DNA of 64,000 bases from Cyanoderma ruficeps (GCA_008694505.1 VZDJ01000063.1:3050339-3114338), one strand, 5' to 3'. Shown: positions 48,600 through 61,238, numbered from the stretch's first letter. A program made the numbers and translations. Notes: a model not told the origin generated them from the letters alone.

Positions 48600-49110
48600 A
48601 CTCAGATGTTTGCTAATTCTTATCTATGTTACAGTCTCACGAGCTGTGAGTCCTACAGCCCTGCTAGCTAACAAACTAAAAATGGAGCCCCCTCTCTCTC
48701 TCTCTACAAGGCCTTTTAAGCACAAACTGTCCAATTATGAAAGGACACCTAAATTATTTTTACTTTTAACCCAATAACCAACCACCCGTGGCCTGCAATG
48801 TGGATTTTTCTATCCAATTACAAAACACCACCCAGACCCGTGGAGAAAAAGGTGAAAAAGAAGGAGTGGCCTAGGCCCTAAATCCTCCACCTTGCTTTAT
48901 ACATATATTACTATAGTCTAAAGCCTTAAGTTTTCCACCCTGTGATATCACACACTTCTATTCAAACCCCACACCCACAATCCCAGTGCTGTCACTCAAT
49001 TTTGGAATCCTTTTCCAAGGCCTCAGGTCAATGCAGTGTTTGCTTGGGGGTCAGTGCCTGTGAGCACAGAAAGTCTGAAATTCTCAGTGCCCAGGGCTCC
49101 AACTCGAGTT
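48600..49110 (-). mobile_element. Degraded LTR-like segment
   Basis: Recognisable pieces include TTTTAACCCAATAACCAACC, CCGTGGCCTGCAATGTGGAT, CAATTACAAAACACCACCC and TCAGGTCAATGCAGTG. I associate these with songbird ERV LTRs from memory. On the minus strand a CTTAAAAGG or ATGTATAAAG could serve as TATA box. Ends are not defined and no target duplication is seen, so family and orientation are tentative. The pyrimidine/purine microsatellite (CT)n at 48691-48705 lies inside. Confidence 0.4.
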
Positions 49111-49719
49111 CCCAGACCAGTTTGTGCTGCTTTGCCGTGATTTCAGAGGCAGTGGTAGGCAGCAGAGCGGATTAAATCTCTCCCAGGAGCCCGTCCAGCC
49201 TCACCTGGAGGCCGGATCAGCTCTCCCCGCGCTCGGCAGGAGCTGGTGCCGGGAAATGAAGCTGTAACAGGAATCCTGAGCAGCCCCTGGAGCTGCCAGA
49301 GGGGGATTGAGGTGAACTCCACAGGAAAAATGTGCAGGAAATGCAATTATCGCCCACAAAACACACATCGCAGAGGGGACAGTGACATCTTGTGGGCTCA
49401 GCTCGCAAGTCTCACCAGAAATTCAGCGCTAGCAGCTTCAAAAGTTGGGTTTTACTGCTCTTTCCTATCTCTGCCTGGGACTGGGGTGGGTATAGACACC
49501 CAGCAGCTCCGTGTTGGAATGTTTGGCTGTAAAGAATTATGAGATGCAGCCCGGGTGATGTGCAAGGTCAGTTTTATTCTTCAGAAAGTTCTCAGGAACG
49601 TGTCACAAAGTGAAATTAAAAGACTCCAAACCCCCGTGCTAGTTGTGAATCAGACATAAACTTAATGCCTCCTGTTGTTTCCTCTCTTCAACCCCAAATG
49701 TGGAGCGTGAACCTTGTGT

Positions 49720-50430
49720 TCCCCTCCATCTGGATTTAAAAATGAGTGTTCCAGAGGAGTTACCCAGCTCTGTCTGTGTTTTCCTCCGTCTGGATTTAAA
49801 GCTGAGTGTTCCAGAGGTCACAAAAATGTTCTCTGTAATCTGGATTTAAAGCCGAGTGTTCCAAAGGAGGTCAGACAGCTCTGTCTGTGTTTTCCTTGGT
49901 CTGGATTTAAGATGAGTGTTCCAGAGGAGGTCAAACAGATTTGTTTTCCTCAGTCTGGATTTAAACTGAATGTTTTAGAGGAGGTTACCAGCTCTATCTG
50001 TGTTTTCCTTGATCTGGATTTAAAGCTAAGTGTTCCAGAGGTCACAAAGATGTTTTCTGTAATTTGGATTTAAAGCTAAGTGTTCCAGAGGTCACAAAGA
50101 TGTTTTACTCAATCTGGATTTAAAGCTGAGTGTTCCAAAGGAGGTCAAACAGCTCTCTCTGTGTTTTCCTCAATCTGGATTGAAAGCTGAGTGTTCCAGA
50201 GGTCGCAAAGATGTTTTCTGTAATTTGGATTGAAAGCTGAGTGTTCCAAAGGTCACAAAGATCTGTTTTCCTCAATCTGGATTTAAAGCTGAGTGTTCCA
50301 AAAGAGATCATACAGCTCTCTCTGTGTTTTCCTCAATCTGGATTTCAGCTGAGTGTTCCAGAGGAGGTGAAGCAGATCTGTTTTCTGTGATCTGGATTTA
50401 TTCTGAGTGTTCCAGAGGAGGTTCCCAGCC
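49720..50430. repeat. Thirteen-copy minisatellite abutting the 78-nt exon
   Basis: I count thirteen CTGGATTTA cores (for example at about 49729, 49789, 49839 and 50275), each followed by AAGCTGAGTGTTCCAGAGG. Units come in a long form of ~60 bp (with GTCAAACAGCTCTGTCTGTG then TTTTCCTC) and a short form of ~50 bp (with GTCACAAAGATGTTTTCTGT). The last unit ends about 25 bp before the acceptor CAG at 50453-50455. Long units contain CTGTGTTTTCCTCAG-like sequence, which resembles a polypyrimidine tract plus AG. Confidence 0.93.
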
Positions 50431-50455
50431 CTGACTGTGCCTGTCTGTGTTGCAG

Positions 50456-50533
50456 CAGCCAGCAGAGCAGCCAGCAGAGCAGCCACGACGATGACTCTGC
50501 GCGGTTCCTGAGCCCCTTCATGCGTGAGGACAG
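50456..50533 (+). CDS. GRAMD1B: GRAMD1B, second N-terminal exon (78 nt, phase 2-2)
   Basis: The acceptor TGTGTTGCAG and donor CAG|GTGAGT bound a 78-nt block that restores the frame of exon 39093-39433. AG plus C gives Ser, then SQQSSQQSSHDDD and a SARFLSPFMRED tail. It enters and leaves in phase 2, so it could be skipped without a frameshift. The Ser/Gln repeat followed by an acidic DDD patch predicts a disordered, phosphorylatable linker. The downstream canonical exon, which I recall as beginning TASNSNRSTPAC in GRAMD1B, is expected in phase 2 and must lie beyond the window. CAG/AGC repetition makes the exon slippage-prone. Confidence 0.6.
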
Positions 50534-53500
50534 GTGAGTCTGAGCTGCTCCAGGCTCTGGTTTATTTCCCTTGTACTTCTCAGAGCTGTTTAACAACAAA
50601 AAAAGTTATTTAAATTGGTCTTATCAATGTCTAAAAAGCTGCTTTTTTCATCACCTTGGAAGCAGGACAGTGCATCCAGCCCTTGAAATAGCCGGAATTT
50701 TCTTTGGAGGCTCATTCCCCAAACTCCAGCTGCTGCAGCAGCTTCAGCAGAGGTGCTGTGTGTTGGCAATTAGCGCTTCTGATCCTTAAAAACTCACAAA
50801 TGGCATTTCCTGAGTGGATCCTGTCCTCAGCAAAGACACCTCTGAGCTTGGTTGTTTTATTCACTTTTGATGTGTTGTGGCAGTACCGAAGTCCAGAACT
50901 TGTGTGCAGCACCTGGGGCAGAACTGCTGTGAAGTTCCAGAAAAAAACTTCTAATTTGGGTTGATTAATGACCATTTCAAATTGCAGCATTGGCACAAAA
51001 GCTGTTGAAAACCGATTTTTGCTGTTCATTTTGGTGCATGATTTATGAATGTTGCTTTGCTCAGAGCCACATGATGAGGAATTTTGCTGCATCTTGTAGG
51101 TCAACTTCTGAGTCTGAATCTGCTGAGTTTTCTTGCACTGGGCATGAACTGTGAGCCCTGAGTTATCACTGATTTATTTTCCTTGCACTTCCCAGAGCCA
51201 TCTAAAAAGAAATGTTATGATTTGTGATTTACGTTGGTCTTAGTAATGTTTAAAATCTGCGTTTTTCCATCAGTTTGAAAGTGGGAAAATGCATCCAGCC
51301 CCTGAAACAGCAGGAATTGACTCACTTGAGAGTGACCCTAAGGAGCCAATTAATATCCCACAAGGGTTTTTGGCTCAGAATCAGCACTTGGGAGTTGTAG
51401 CTCACCTTTTCACTCCAATTATCCATCTCCCCCTGGCTGTGGAGCCCGGACTAATTAACAAAACACCCCTATCTGACTGACAGGTTTGCAGCCAGGTAAA
51501 AAGAGTGGGACAGCAAAGCAGGGGAATTCTGAGGGCATCACCTCAGTGTGATGTGCTGCTATTCCATTCCAGCTGGAATTCCACTGGTTCAACAGGGTTA
51601 GGATTTGTTAATGGATTTCTGGGTGCAGCAGCAGGGAATCCTTTGGGAGTGCTGCCTGTTTCAGATGGATTTTATCAGGAGCATTTAGGTTGGTGCTGAC
51701 AGTACTTTCCTGGCTGGAAGGGGCAGATTTCAGCAGCACAGGCAGATCTCAAAACTATTTATGCAAAGCCAGAAGAATGCTGAGCCTACTGACCTCTTAT
51801 ATTTAGGACCAGCAACATTCCTGTTGCCTAAATTTAATTACAATTAACTTCTCTTTTCGTGGATCCTAAAATTATCCATGTGAGGGATAGTAAATTACCT
51901 TTTCTACTGGGTTTTTTTGATCTCATCTGCTGATGTAATTCCCTCGGCCTCCACTGGTGCAATCTTCCTTTGGATATTGGTGGTTTGTGCTCATGAAACT
52001 GCACCAAAAAATAACTCAAACAAATAACTCAAAAAATAACTCAAACATCAAAACCTTTAATGCAAGCTAGAGAGGAATTAGTGAGAAGGCTGACAGTCTG
52101 AGCTTCTGTTTTGAAGAACTCCAAGGCAAGTTCTGGTCACTTATCCATTGACTATTGTACATCAGCTCTTTAAAAAACCCCTAAAAACCCCACAACCACC
52201 CAGGATTTCATCAGAGCTGTAGAATGTGAGAAAGGAGGGCAGGGAGCCACGTGCTGTGCCCTGGAAGGTTCACCTTGCCTCGGCACACTGCCCTGGCATT
52301 CCAGAGCAGGGCAGGAGCAGAAAGAGCAGGAGATGCTCAGAGCAGGGCACGAGCTGCACCCGCCTCAGGACAGCTGGGAAAGTGCTGAAAGAAGCTGTCC
52401 CAGCCAAAAGCAAAGGGCTGCTGAGCTGCTGAGTTGATTCTGTGATGAAAAAAACTGAAGAACACACAGCTGAGGATGGCTGGAATCCTCCCAGGCGGGA
52501 TCTTCACCCAAGGCGCTGCTGGTGGACTTCCCTTCTCAGCATTTCCAAGGGCCACGCTCCAGCTCCTGGAGGTTTCAGGAGAAGCCTGAACATTTTGCCC
52601 CCTGCTCTGGGTGCATTTGGGGCTCTCTGGCAATCCTTTCCCTGGAGGTGTGAGTGCTGCTGCTGGCTGAAGGGTTGGGAAGTGCTGCCATGGTCCAGAA
52701 GCCCTGCCCTGGCACAGCGTCCTGCAGCACGGTGGCCGGGCAGGTCTGTCACCCCTGCGTCACCTCCCTGAGGAAAAAACTCTCCCTCTGCAAATCCATG
52801 TGAGTTATCCTGTGTCCCTGCCATGCCTGGGGGATGCTGAGGGGGAGCCACAGTTCATCTTGGGATAGCAGTGTCCTTTATGGGTATTTTTTGGAAGGCA
52901 GAATCGAGTGGGATGTGCTGGAAGGAGGTTTTGTGTGGATTTAGGGCTCGGTTCTTTGCTTGCTGATTGCCTGGATGAGTCACTTCATGTGGCTATTTGT
53001 GAAATCAGAGTTCCTTTTTTACCTCACAGGAAAACAGAGGTGGTGAATTAAGTCTGAGTGGCTCAGATGCTGAGACACCACTTCGGTGTAAGTACAAATT
53101 CAGGCAGAGCTGAGGTAGAGGGTCCAAATGATTGTGCTTGGCTTACAATAATTCCAGGGGTGGGTAAGGCTGGGATGGAGCCACAGATTTGGATGAGATG
53201 TGTGCACATGAGAGACCCCATAATCACTGAAAGGAGAAAAAGTTATGCATGAATTACCTTGAATTTTCACCAAATTAACCCCAAATTCATGAGCTTGTCC
53301 CTGCTTGATCCAAGGAGTTGTTCTTCATCACAGCACTGAGGCACCCATCAGGTTTAAGGGTGCAAAGTGTTTTTAAATTAAAAGTTAAGCTACTGAACTG
53401 GAGGAAAAATCAGTCCTTTGACTCAGCCTCAGGAGACTGAGGAGACAAGCTGTTGCAGAGAGGAGAGCGTGGAAAACAAGGTTGGAAATGGAGGAGAGGG

Positions 53501-54334
53501 AAGTGAGTGGCAGTTTACAAGAGATAATAAAAAACCTATTTACACAAAACCCCAAATAAATCAGAGTTATTTACATTTACACTGCTGTAAATCCAAATGA
53601 TTTACATAGAGATCATATCTAATGGAGGAAATGGGAAAGCACAGTTAACTTTAAGATCTCTGCCTTTGATATATCTTGCATCTCATCTTAGTTCCTTAAT
53701 CTGTGCAGTTCCTAATTCTGCAGCCCCAGGGCGGCAGGGCTTGCTGTTGCTCTGAGCAATCTAATAAAGATTTCTCAAGCAGTGAATCAAAATTCACCAG
53801 ACAGCTTGCTAGGGAATTAGGGAAAAGCTCATGACAGAGACAACTTTAAGAAATTCTGTTGGCTGCTTGAGTTTTCCCAGGAAGTTGTGGGAGGAGCAGA
53901 AAAGAGGTCAAAGTTTGAAAATGGATGAATTCCATATTATTTATGTTCTTAGGGCTTGTTTATTCTGCATATTTCTCCCTCTTTCCTTTTCCCTTTGGCA
54001 GAACATTTTGAGCCCCTTTTCCTGCGAAGATCCAGCACAGAGCCTTGGTAGGAAGGGTCCTGATCCACTCAGATCCCTGAGGAGATTTTATCCCTCACAG
54101 ATGGATCATCTGCAGGGAAGTTTTTAAAACTGTTTTTAAAACTGGACAAGGCTTGGAGGCTGCTGAACCCTCACAGGGTCCCTGATCAGAGCCCTGATGC
54201 CTTTGCAATAACTTGAAAGTGAGTTTGGATTTGGATTTGAGGTGTTTTCGTTTTCTGAAATTCTTTTCCCAGGGAATTTTCTGTAAACAGGAGAAATGTT
54301 TTTGTAACTGTAACTTTGTTATTCATTCCTTTCC

Positions 54335-54525
54335 CTAGGAGGGATTTCTTCTTGATGTCCCTCTGATCTGACCAATGTGAGTGAAGAGGTTTGTCTTTTG
54401 GTCACCAATCAGATTGGTCTGTGTAAAATAGTATAAAAAGGAGACACATCCCAAAAACCAAAGAGTCATTTTCAGCCTTCAGAATCTCGGAATCGGTGTT
54501 GTTGTGGTGTAAAACAGTGTCAGTT
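54335..54525 (+). promoter_or_regulatory. CCAAT/TATA promoter-like segment, possibly an LTR remnant
   Basis: ACCAATCAGATTGGTCT (54402-54418) contains two inverted CCAAT boxes. GTATAAAAAGG follows about 10 bp downstream (54431-54441), with CA-rich initiator-like sequence some 30 bp further. An earlier GACCAATG occurs at 54370-54377. This box order and spacing is typical of a retroviral U3/R region but also of a cellular promoter. No terminal TG...CA pair with target duplication could be defined. Confidence 0.4.
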
Positions 54526-56689
54526 CACATTTTAGCTGCTCCCATGGCCAGCTCAGGGTTGCTTCCCAAGCAGCCCTTGCTGTGAGGTGCCAGCTGGCTG
54601 TGGAGAGCAGGGCTGCTCGCTGAGGGGATTAATTCAGATTTGTTCTGCTCACTCCTCCTTCCGTCCGGTGTGAGCGCAGAGAAGGAGCCCATTCTGAGAG
54701 GGGATGTGGGGACTCTCAGCCTGATTGAGGCTCTCTAAGATTGTCTGAAAACGGTCCAATTGTTGCCCTAATCAAGGGCAAGACCAGGAAAGAGAGACAA
54801 GGCCATTGTGGGCTCCTGTTGCAGCCCTGAAACGTCAGTTCTGCTATAAAATCAACCATCAGAGAGTCTCACAGAACTTAACTGGTTCCAGCCTCTCCCA
54901 GGCAGAGCTGGGGCTGTCAAAGATGCAGAGAAGGGAGGGATTTTTTTCGGCAGCCTGAGGTTAATTCTCTTTGTGTGGCCAGGGAGTGGCTGCTTTGGGG
55001 TTGGCACTGCAGACTTGGCTTTAAATCTCGAGGTCAGAGTTGCCCATCTCCTCTCACAGGGATGCTTTTCTAAACTGGGCTGTGTGGGATGCATTTAAGG
55101 GTTTATAACTGTCCTTCCCATCTTACTGGATGTGCCCAAACCCAAAGGATTTGGGAAATTTAGCTGTCCTAGTCATGCTGACAGAAGGAATGGATGCTGG
55201 CAATGAGTGCAGGGTTCCCTGAGGAAAAGCAGAGTGTGGGCAACACCTCTTTGTCTGCCTGTCACAGGAACCCACCTTCCTTCTTGCTGGGAACATCTCA
55301 GCCGGGCTGGCATCACAAAGCAAGGTGTGAGTCACGCCATGAGTGTGCCTGCTGCTCCTCCTGCAAAAAATAAAAAGCTCTGGGAGTGCATTGTCCCTTG
55401 CTTCCACCCTGTGTGGGGCAACTGTGACACAAAGGTGGTGTTCAAGTAAAATGGGGTGGGATGGGGTGCAGCTCTTCAGGAATCCTTTTTTTTCTGACAT
55501 CTTTTCCTTGTGAATCATTGCAAATCCGGTTTGCTGTCGTCACGAAAATATTTTGTAAATACTATTTGCGTGGAGAACTTTCTAGGGGGTGTTCTGGGAC
55601 CTGGTGTGCTTTTCAAGGGGAAGTAAGAAGTGATCTTAGACGCACAGAACTCCATCTGTGGGCCTAACCAACAGAGAAGTCAAATAATATGTGAGAATAC
55701 ACGTAACAGAACATGTCTCTCAGCTTCTTCACAGCCAAAATCCAGTTTAAAGGGGGGGTTTCCCATTTCAGAAGGCTTCCTGGGAGGTGGAAATGTGTAT
55801 CCACTTAATAAAACTCTCAAACGTGATGTCAGACATCCCAGCTGGAGCTCAGAGTGTCTCTTCTTGTGCTGAAGAGTCGAGTTAGCAGATGGAGCTGCTG
55901 GTGGTGTCTGTGAGGAGTAAATGTCATCTTTTCCCACACTTCTGGCAGAGATTTTTAACTCCAAGCAGTGGGGTGGAAAGGGTGGCTCAAGGTGGGAGCT
56001 CCTTGGGTTGCTACAGCCTTAATCTGCTTCTGCTTTGAATGAAATCTCCAAGATTTCAAGCTTCACTTAATCTTGGGGATGAGATGGGGCAAAATCTCTG
56101 AATTTACAGAGACTTGTTTGATGCACAGTGGGCAGAGAAAGGATAAATAAACGGGTGAGGAGAGACAGTGCAGGGATAAGTGAGATAAAACCCACTTGTG
56201 GATTGGCAGGCAGGACTGGGGGACAGAAACAGAAAATTTGGTTTTTTACGGCATATTTCCTTTTGTTCTCCCCCTCTAATTTTTGGAGAATCTGGGCCCA
56301 CAATAAACTGGAGTTTTGCTGGTCCCAGCCCTGGCTGAGGGAAGCTGAAGGCATAGGGGGATGCTGATCCTTCTGCCTAAGCAGCTGCAGGAGAAAATGT
56401 TCTTGAGCCACTCTGGTGCTGCCTCAGCTTCCCCTGGGACTGGGGCAGGTTATGAGTGCTGGAAATGGATCTGGGAATCGTTTCCTTCAGCTGGAATGCC
56501 TGTGCTGCTGTCCTTACAGAGACCTTTGCATGTTACAACCATCAGCTGTTTCTGAAATGCAGCTGCTCACTGCAGGGCATTTCTTCTTAATTCTCTGTAG
56601 GAACGGAAAAATTCCACTGATCTGAACTGGGAATTTCAGGTGTTTTGCACTTGTTTGGTGAAAAATCCTCCTGCTCTTGTGTCGCTGTA

Positions 56690-57013
56690 GGACACGAAAG
56701 AAAGACTCCAAATATTTCAGAAGGTAAAGAGCATAGAAAAAGAAGGATTTATTTGCTAATTCTTACGACTTTTTATAAGGTGTTCTGATACAGACTTAAC
56801 ATGGTTGGTGAATAGGAACGACACCTCTCTAATCCCACTGGTTAAACTGGAGAATCAGCAAAACACCACCTGGAGAAAGATTGTTTTGAGAAAGAAGAGT
56901 TGTTTGCCAAGATTGTTTTGAGGAGAAGCTTTTTTGAGAAATTTTTCCATGGGAAAAAGTTCGCAGCTGCCAGCAGGCTGAAATCTCTCAGACCCAGAAA
57001 TATCAGGCCCACA
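56690..57013 (-). mobile_element. Solo LTR, copy 2 (same family as 27573-27911)
   Basis: On the minus strand it begins TGTGGGCCTGATATTTCTGG and ends in CA at 56690, about 324 bp. CTCTTG flanks it on both sides (56684-56689 and 57014-57019), a perfect 6-bp target duplication. TATAAAA (complement TTTTATAAGG near 56770-56779) and AATAAA (complement at about 56748-56753) are kept. By eye roughly nine of ten aligned bases match copy 1. There is no internal proviral sequence. The exact target duplication suggests a younger or less eroded insertion than copy 1. Confidence 0.92.
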
Positions 57014-60000
57014 CTCTTGTGTTTTAGGGATTGCTGTCAGTGTGAGTGCCTGAACAAAGGTGTCTCCTGACTTTGCAGTCAGCACACACACACACTCCAT
57101 CATGGTCTGTTCTGTGCTTTCAGTGCTGTAAATCTTCGAAATATGAAAAGATTTGCAATGGTTACCTTGGGAAATATGTGCATCTCCACATTTCATAGTC
57201 AGCAGTCAAAAAGGAAAGGTAGCAACCATTCAAAAGGAGCTTGGAACATCCTTTTATGGATTTTATCTCTGCAAGGCATCCTCTGGCTTCCTTCTGAGCT
57301 GAGCATCCACACTTTTCACCAGGTGTTTTCTCTCCCGTTTCGGGAGATTTGGGAAGAGCTGATAGTGGTAGTGGACAGCCCTTGGGAATTTCATTCCAGT
57401 AACGATTACCCTCCAACCCCCTTTGTTCCAACAGAGTATTCCTTTTCTCAGCTTTGTGCATCCTACCCCACAGCAGCAGTGCATCTGGCTAAAGGCTCCA
57501 AGGCAGCTGCTCCTTTAAAACCGAATTGCCTGTGATGGGAGAAATCTGAGAGCAGAGCAGTGTGCAGGGTGCCTCCTGCGCAGCTCAGCTCGGGCTCTGT
57601 GGAGCTCCCTGCACAGCTCTGCCCTCTCATCAGCCTCGTCACCGCTGCTTCCTCTGGGGCCAGCCTGCAGTGGCCACAGCAGCCCCCAAAAAAAGCCATC
57701 CCAGGGCTGCCTCCATGGCAGCACTGCATCCTTCCACGCTGGATTCCGAGGTCCCGGCTCTGTGCTGCTTTTCCCCCTGCCCCACTGTGCGTGTGTAACC
57801 CGGCTGGGATTTTATCCTCTTTGACTGCAGCGGTGTTTCCTCCCCTGCTGCTGAAGGGAGGCTCCCTCAGGTTGCTGGGAGCTGGCCTGGGACAGACTCC
57901 CCCCTTCCTGCCGATGACTGTAACCGTGTGAGTGCTCGCTGACCTCTTTCTGCTTGTTTCCCTGCCCATCCATCCCCCCTGGCCTGTGCAGAGCATTTGT
58001 TGTGTGTTTTGGTGATGTGGTGGCGTGTGTGGAACGAGGTCAGGCACTGGGATGGACCCAGCCAAGCTCTGTCCTTGAACCCCTCTGCTTTTTTCCCCTC
58101 TAACTTTATACTAATACCTTTCCTTAAACTGTCCCTGCTGCCTCCTTTGCTTTCCCTTGATGAGCCTTGCCCCAAACCTTTGGCTGCTGAACCCTCTCCT
58201 GCTATTTCAGTGCCAGGCCATGGGAATATGGGCCTGTTTGGGGGTCTGGCAAAGCTTCTAGCACTGTAAGGTTTCATTATTTCTGCGCTCTGGAAAAGGA
58301 TCTTTGCTCCAGCCTTAGACTTCTTTACGTGAGTTTGGGTTTTGTGCAGCACCTGCCACACCTCAGTGTGCTGGGAAACCAGGATTGAGGCTGGGTTCCC
58401 CAAGGGAGTGTGGCTCTGTGGGGAAGGGGCATGCTCTGCACTCAGTTCCTGTTGCCAGCCTTTGTTCTGCCCTGTTGTTGATGTCACTGTCCCTGGGAGA
58501 GCCCCTGAGCATGCAGGAGGGGCCGGGGGAAGCTTTCAGTGCTGCCCTGAAATGCCTCTCTGCAGCCTCAAGTTGTGTTCTTTAGCTGCTTCCTTCTGTC
58601 TCAGGTTACAGAAATGAAGGATCCAGGATCTTTCTCCTGCTCTGCAGTCATCCCTCTAGTGGCTTTTTTCCCTTTAAGCCAAAAAAAAAAATATCGTAGT
58701 GTGGGTTTTTCACCACTCTACCTGATACTGGAGGTTATTTTTCAATAGGATATTGCAGGAGATACCCCAGAGATCCAGCTGGGAACAGAAGGTTTGGTTT
58801 CTCCAGTGTCTCCCTGGATGATCCCTCAGGCAGTGCCAGCCCAGGGACTCCAGGCTGTTGGACTGCATATAAAGATTTAGTTTGATGGACTGGAAAGTCT
58901 TCAGTTCCAACAGGCCTAAAGGCTTCAGGCATTTAAAAGCACTCTGATTTGCGAAGTCTGCGTGTTCAGCATTATGCTGAGTGAAAATTTTTGTCCTGTT
59001 CAGGTGTTGGGCTGTGGCGTGATGGGAATTATTTCAGGCCGTGAGATAATTCAGAATTTCCTTTTCTTTAAGTGTGAAAACGGTTGGGCCACAATATTTC
59101 TGCCCCAGGCAGTGACGTGTTGCTGCCTTCTCACTGTGGCTGCAAGTTCCTGGCAATGAAGGCAAAAATTAGGAAACGACTTTCCTTTGAATTGGCCAGA
59201 AAATGAGCAGGGGGATTTCTCTCTGAGGTATGCCGTGAGTCACAGAGTTCTGTTACCCAGCTTTGCAGGGTGCCTGAGCCTCTCCTGGGCTGGAGAGGTG
59301 ATTGCACCACCTCAGGCAAAGGGAAGGTTGAGTTCAAACAGGCAAGACAATGAGGGCAGGAAGAGAGCCAAAACTCAGCGTGAGAGCAGGATTTTTTTAT
59401 TCCAATATTGCTCAAGAAAGCAGCAGTTACAGTCTGAATCATGGCAGTTTCTCTGCCTTCCTGGTGCTGCCCCTCATTCTCCCGACACAAATATCCTTCC
59501 TATTCCCAAGTCTCTCTGGGGAATTATTTTTCTTTTTTTGATGGAGGGGTCTTTTTCCTCCACTCTCTAATTCCAACTAGCTGAAGGTGCTGTGCTGCTG
59601 CTCCACTTTTCTCTGCCTCCCAGGAGCCAAAGCTGCTGAGGACAGAGGCTGCAGCCACAGCTCAGAAATGGCTCAGGCACTCTCTGCTCTGGCCATGGAA
59701 CTACAGCTCCCATCATGCGCAGAGAGAGAGAGAGAAATGCCTTTATTTTTTTTTTTTTTTTCTGGAAATGAAGCCTCATGTGACTTCCCAGCCGCTGCAG
59801 CACAGAGGGAGTCCCTGCTGAGGATTTTTCCCAGGGAGATGGAGGTGTGCCCTAGCTGGCAGATGCTGTGATGGCATCTGTAAGGCTGCAGATCGCTGCT
59901 GACTTCGGGAAGGACTCGGGATTTTACCCACCCGGCACATTTTCCTGGGGATCTGTACACCTGTAACCGAGGTGCATACCAATTAAACTCTCTCCTCCTT

Positions 60001-61004
60001 CCATCCTGACGTTCTCTGTAGCAGTTCTTCCTCTCCCCCTTAACATTTCCTGATTTGTTTCTAATTTCCCCTCCCACCGGTTCTGTCACTAACGTGTTTT
60101 GTTTTGCATGCATTTCACAGACCCACAGAGGGGTTTTTTTTGGTGCTTCCCTAACTCCTGCAGCCTTTTCTTCTTTTTTTTTTTTTTTTACCATATGGGA
60201 GAATCACAGTGTGGCTGAAGTGGCAGCACGTTGAATTCTCTGCCTGCAGGTCACCTTTCCTGGCAAATTAATCTGTCTGAGCCTCCTCAGCCCTTTGTTT
60301 GCACTGCGTGGGCAGTTGAAGAAGGGAATTTTTGAGTCTCTGGGAGTCTTGGAGAGGTGAGGCTGCTCTGGGGAATGCGAAGCCATACAGAGGATGCCCT
60401 GCTGGCTGTGAGGTGTGACTATTCGGAGGGTAGTACTTACAAAAAGTGACATTTTCTAATTTTTAAGATATCCTTTTGGAGGCAATTATGAGCTGGAACC
60501 CCGGGCTAACAGGACCGTGGTTGTGGCTATTTATAGAGCCTGGAATTCCTACCCAGAGCTCAGGCATTTCACAGTGGGCTGTTCCCTTCCGAACACTGCA
60601 CTTCCTCAGGAGATGTTTCCTGTTTGCTTTCAAGTTCAGGAGCTGCTGCAGCCACAGGGAGCCTCTGCTGTAATGAAGCTGAAATGTGGAAATTCCACTT
60701 TTTCCGAATTGCAAAATCATGATTCTTTAGCTCAGGATTTGCTGAAATGATGATCCTTTAGCTCAGGATTTTTCTTTCATGAAGCTGTTGGGGTTTTTTG
60801 GGGTATTATTTTTCCCCTCTCACACTGCTGTGAACTTGGAGGAAATGTCGTCAAGGGACACCAGTGGCCTCATGAAAGAGGGATTGGGAAGCAGATTGTC
60901 CCCGTGTGTGGATTTGCTGTTTGTGGATCTCTGTGTCTGCACTGGCTGCCTTAGAAGGTTGAAATAAGTGTTCAGAAGAGGGGCTGTATGTCCCTGGTAA
61001 GGCT

Positions 61005-61238
61005 GTATTTCATGGAATCATGGAATGGTTTGGGATGGGAGGGACCTTAAACCCATCCAGTGCCACCCCTGCCATAGCAGGGACAACTTCCACCATCCCA
61101 GGCTGCTCCAAACCCCGTCCAACCCAGCTTTGGGCACTTCCAGGGATCCAGGGGCAGCCACAGCTGCTCTGGGCACCCTGTGCCAGGCCCTCCCCACCCT
61201 CCCAGGGCAGAATTCCTTCCCAAAATCCCAACTAAACG
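61005..61238 (-). mobile_element. CR1 LINE 3' end, minus orientation
   Basis: Read in reverse, the segment carries the CR1 3' signature: TGCCCAGAGCAGCTGTGGCT, then GCCCCTGGATCCCTGGAAGT, and the terminal CCATTCCATGATTCCATG-type repeats (complement at 61011-61028). It is about 230 bp and 5'-truncated, ending near 61238. It is antisense to the host gene. Confidence 0.92.

Larger units (their letters stand above)
39434..50455 (+). other. GRAMD1B: Intron between the two GRAMD1B N-terminal exons
   Basis: The intron is about 11.0 kb, phase 2, with GTAGGT donor and TGTGTTGCAG acceptor. Apart from the LTR, CR1 and minisatellite features listed separately, I see no further exon that keeps phase. Stretches at 40.4-40.6 and 42.2-42.5 kb are AT-rich with homeodomain-like TAAT words and might be conserved enhancers, but that cannot be judged from one sequence. 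Confidence 0.55.

Noticed and set aside
57831..57927. Exon-like block (TGACTGCAG acceptor, CGT|GTGAGT donor) open in the phase left by exon 50456-50533
   Set aside because: It would leave in phase 0, while the expected next GRAMD1B exon needs phase 2, and its peptide is not recognised; kept only as a weak possibility.
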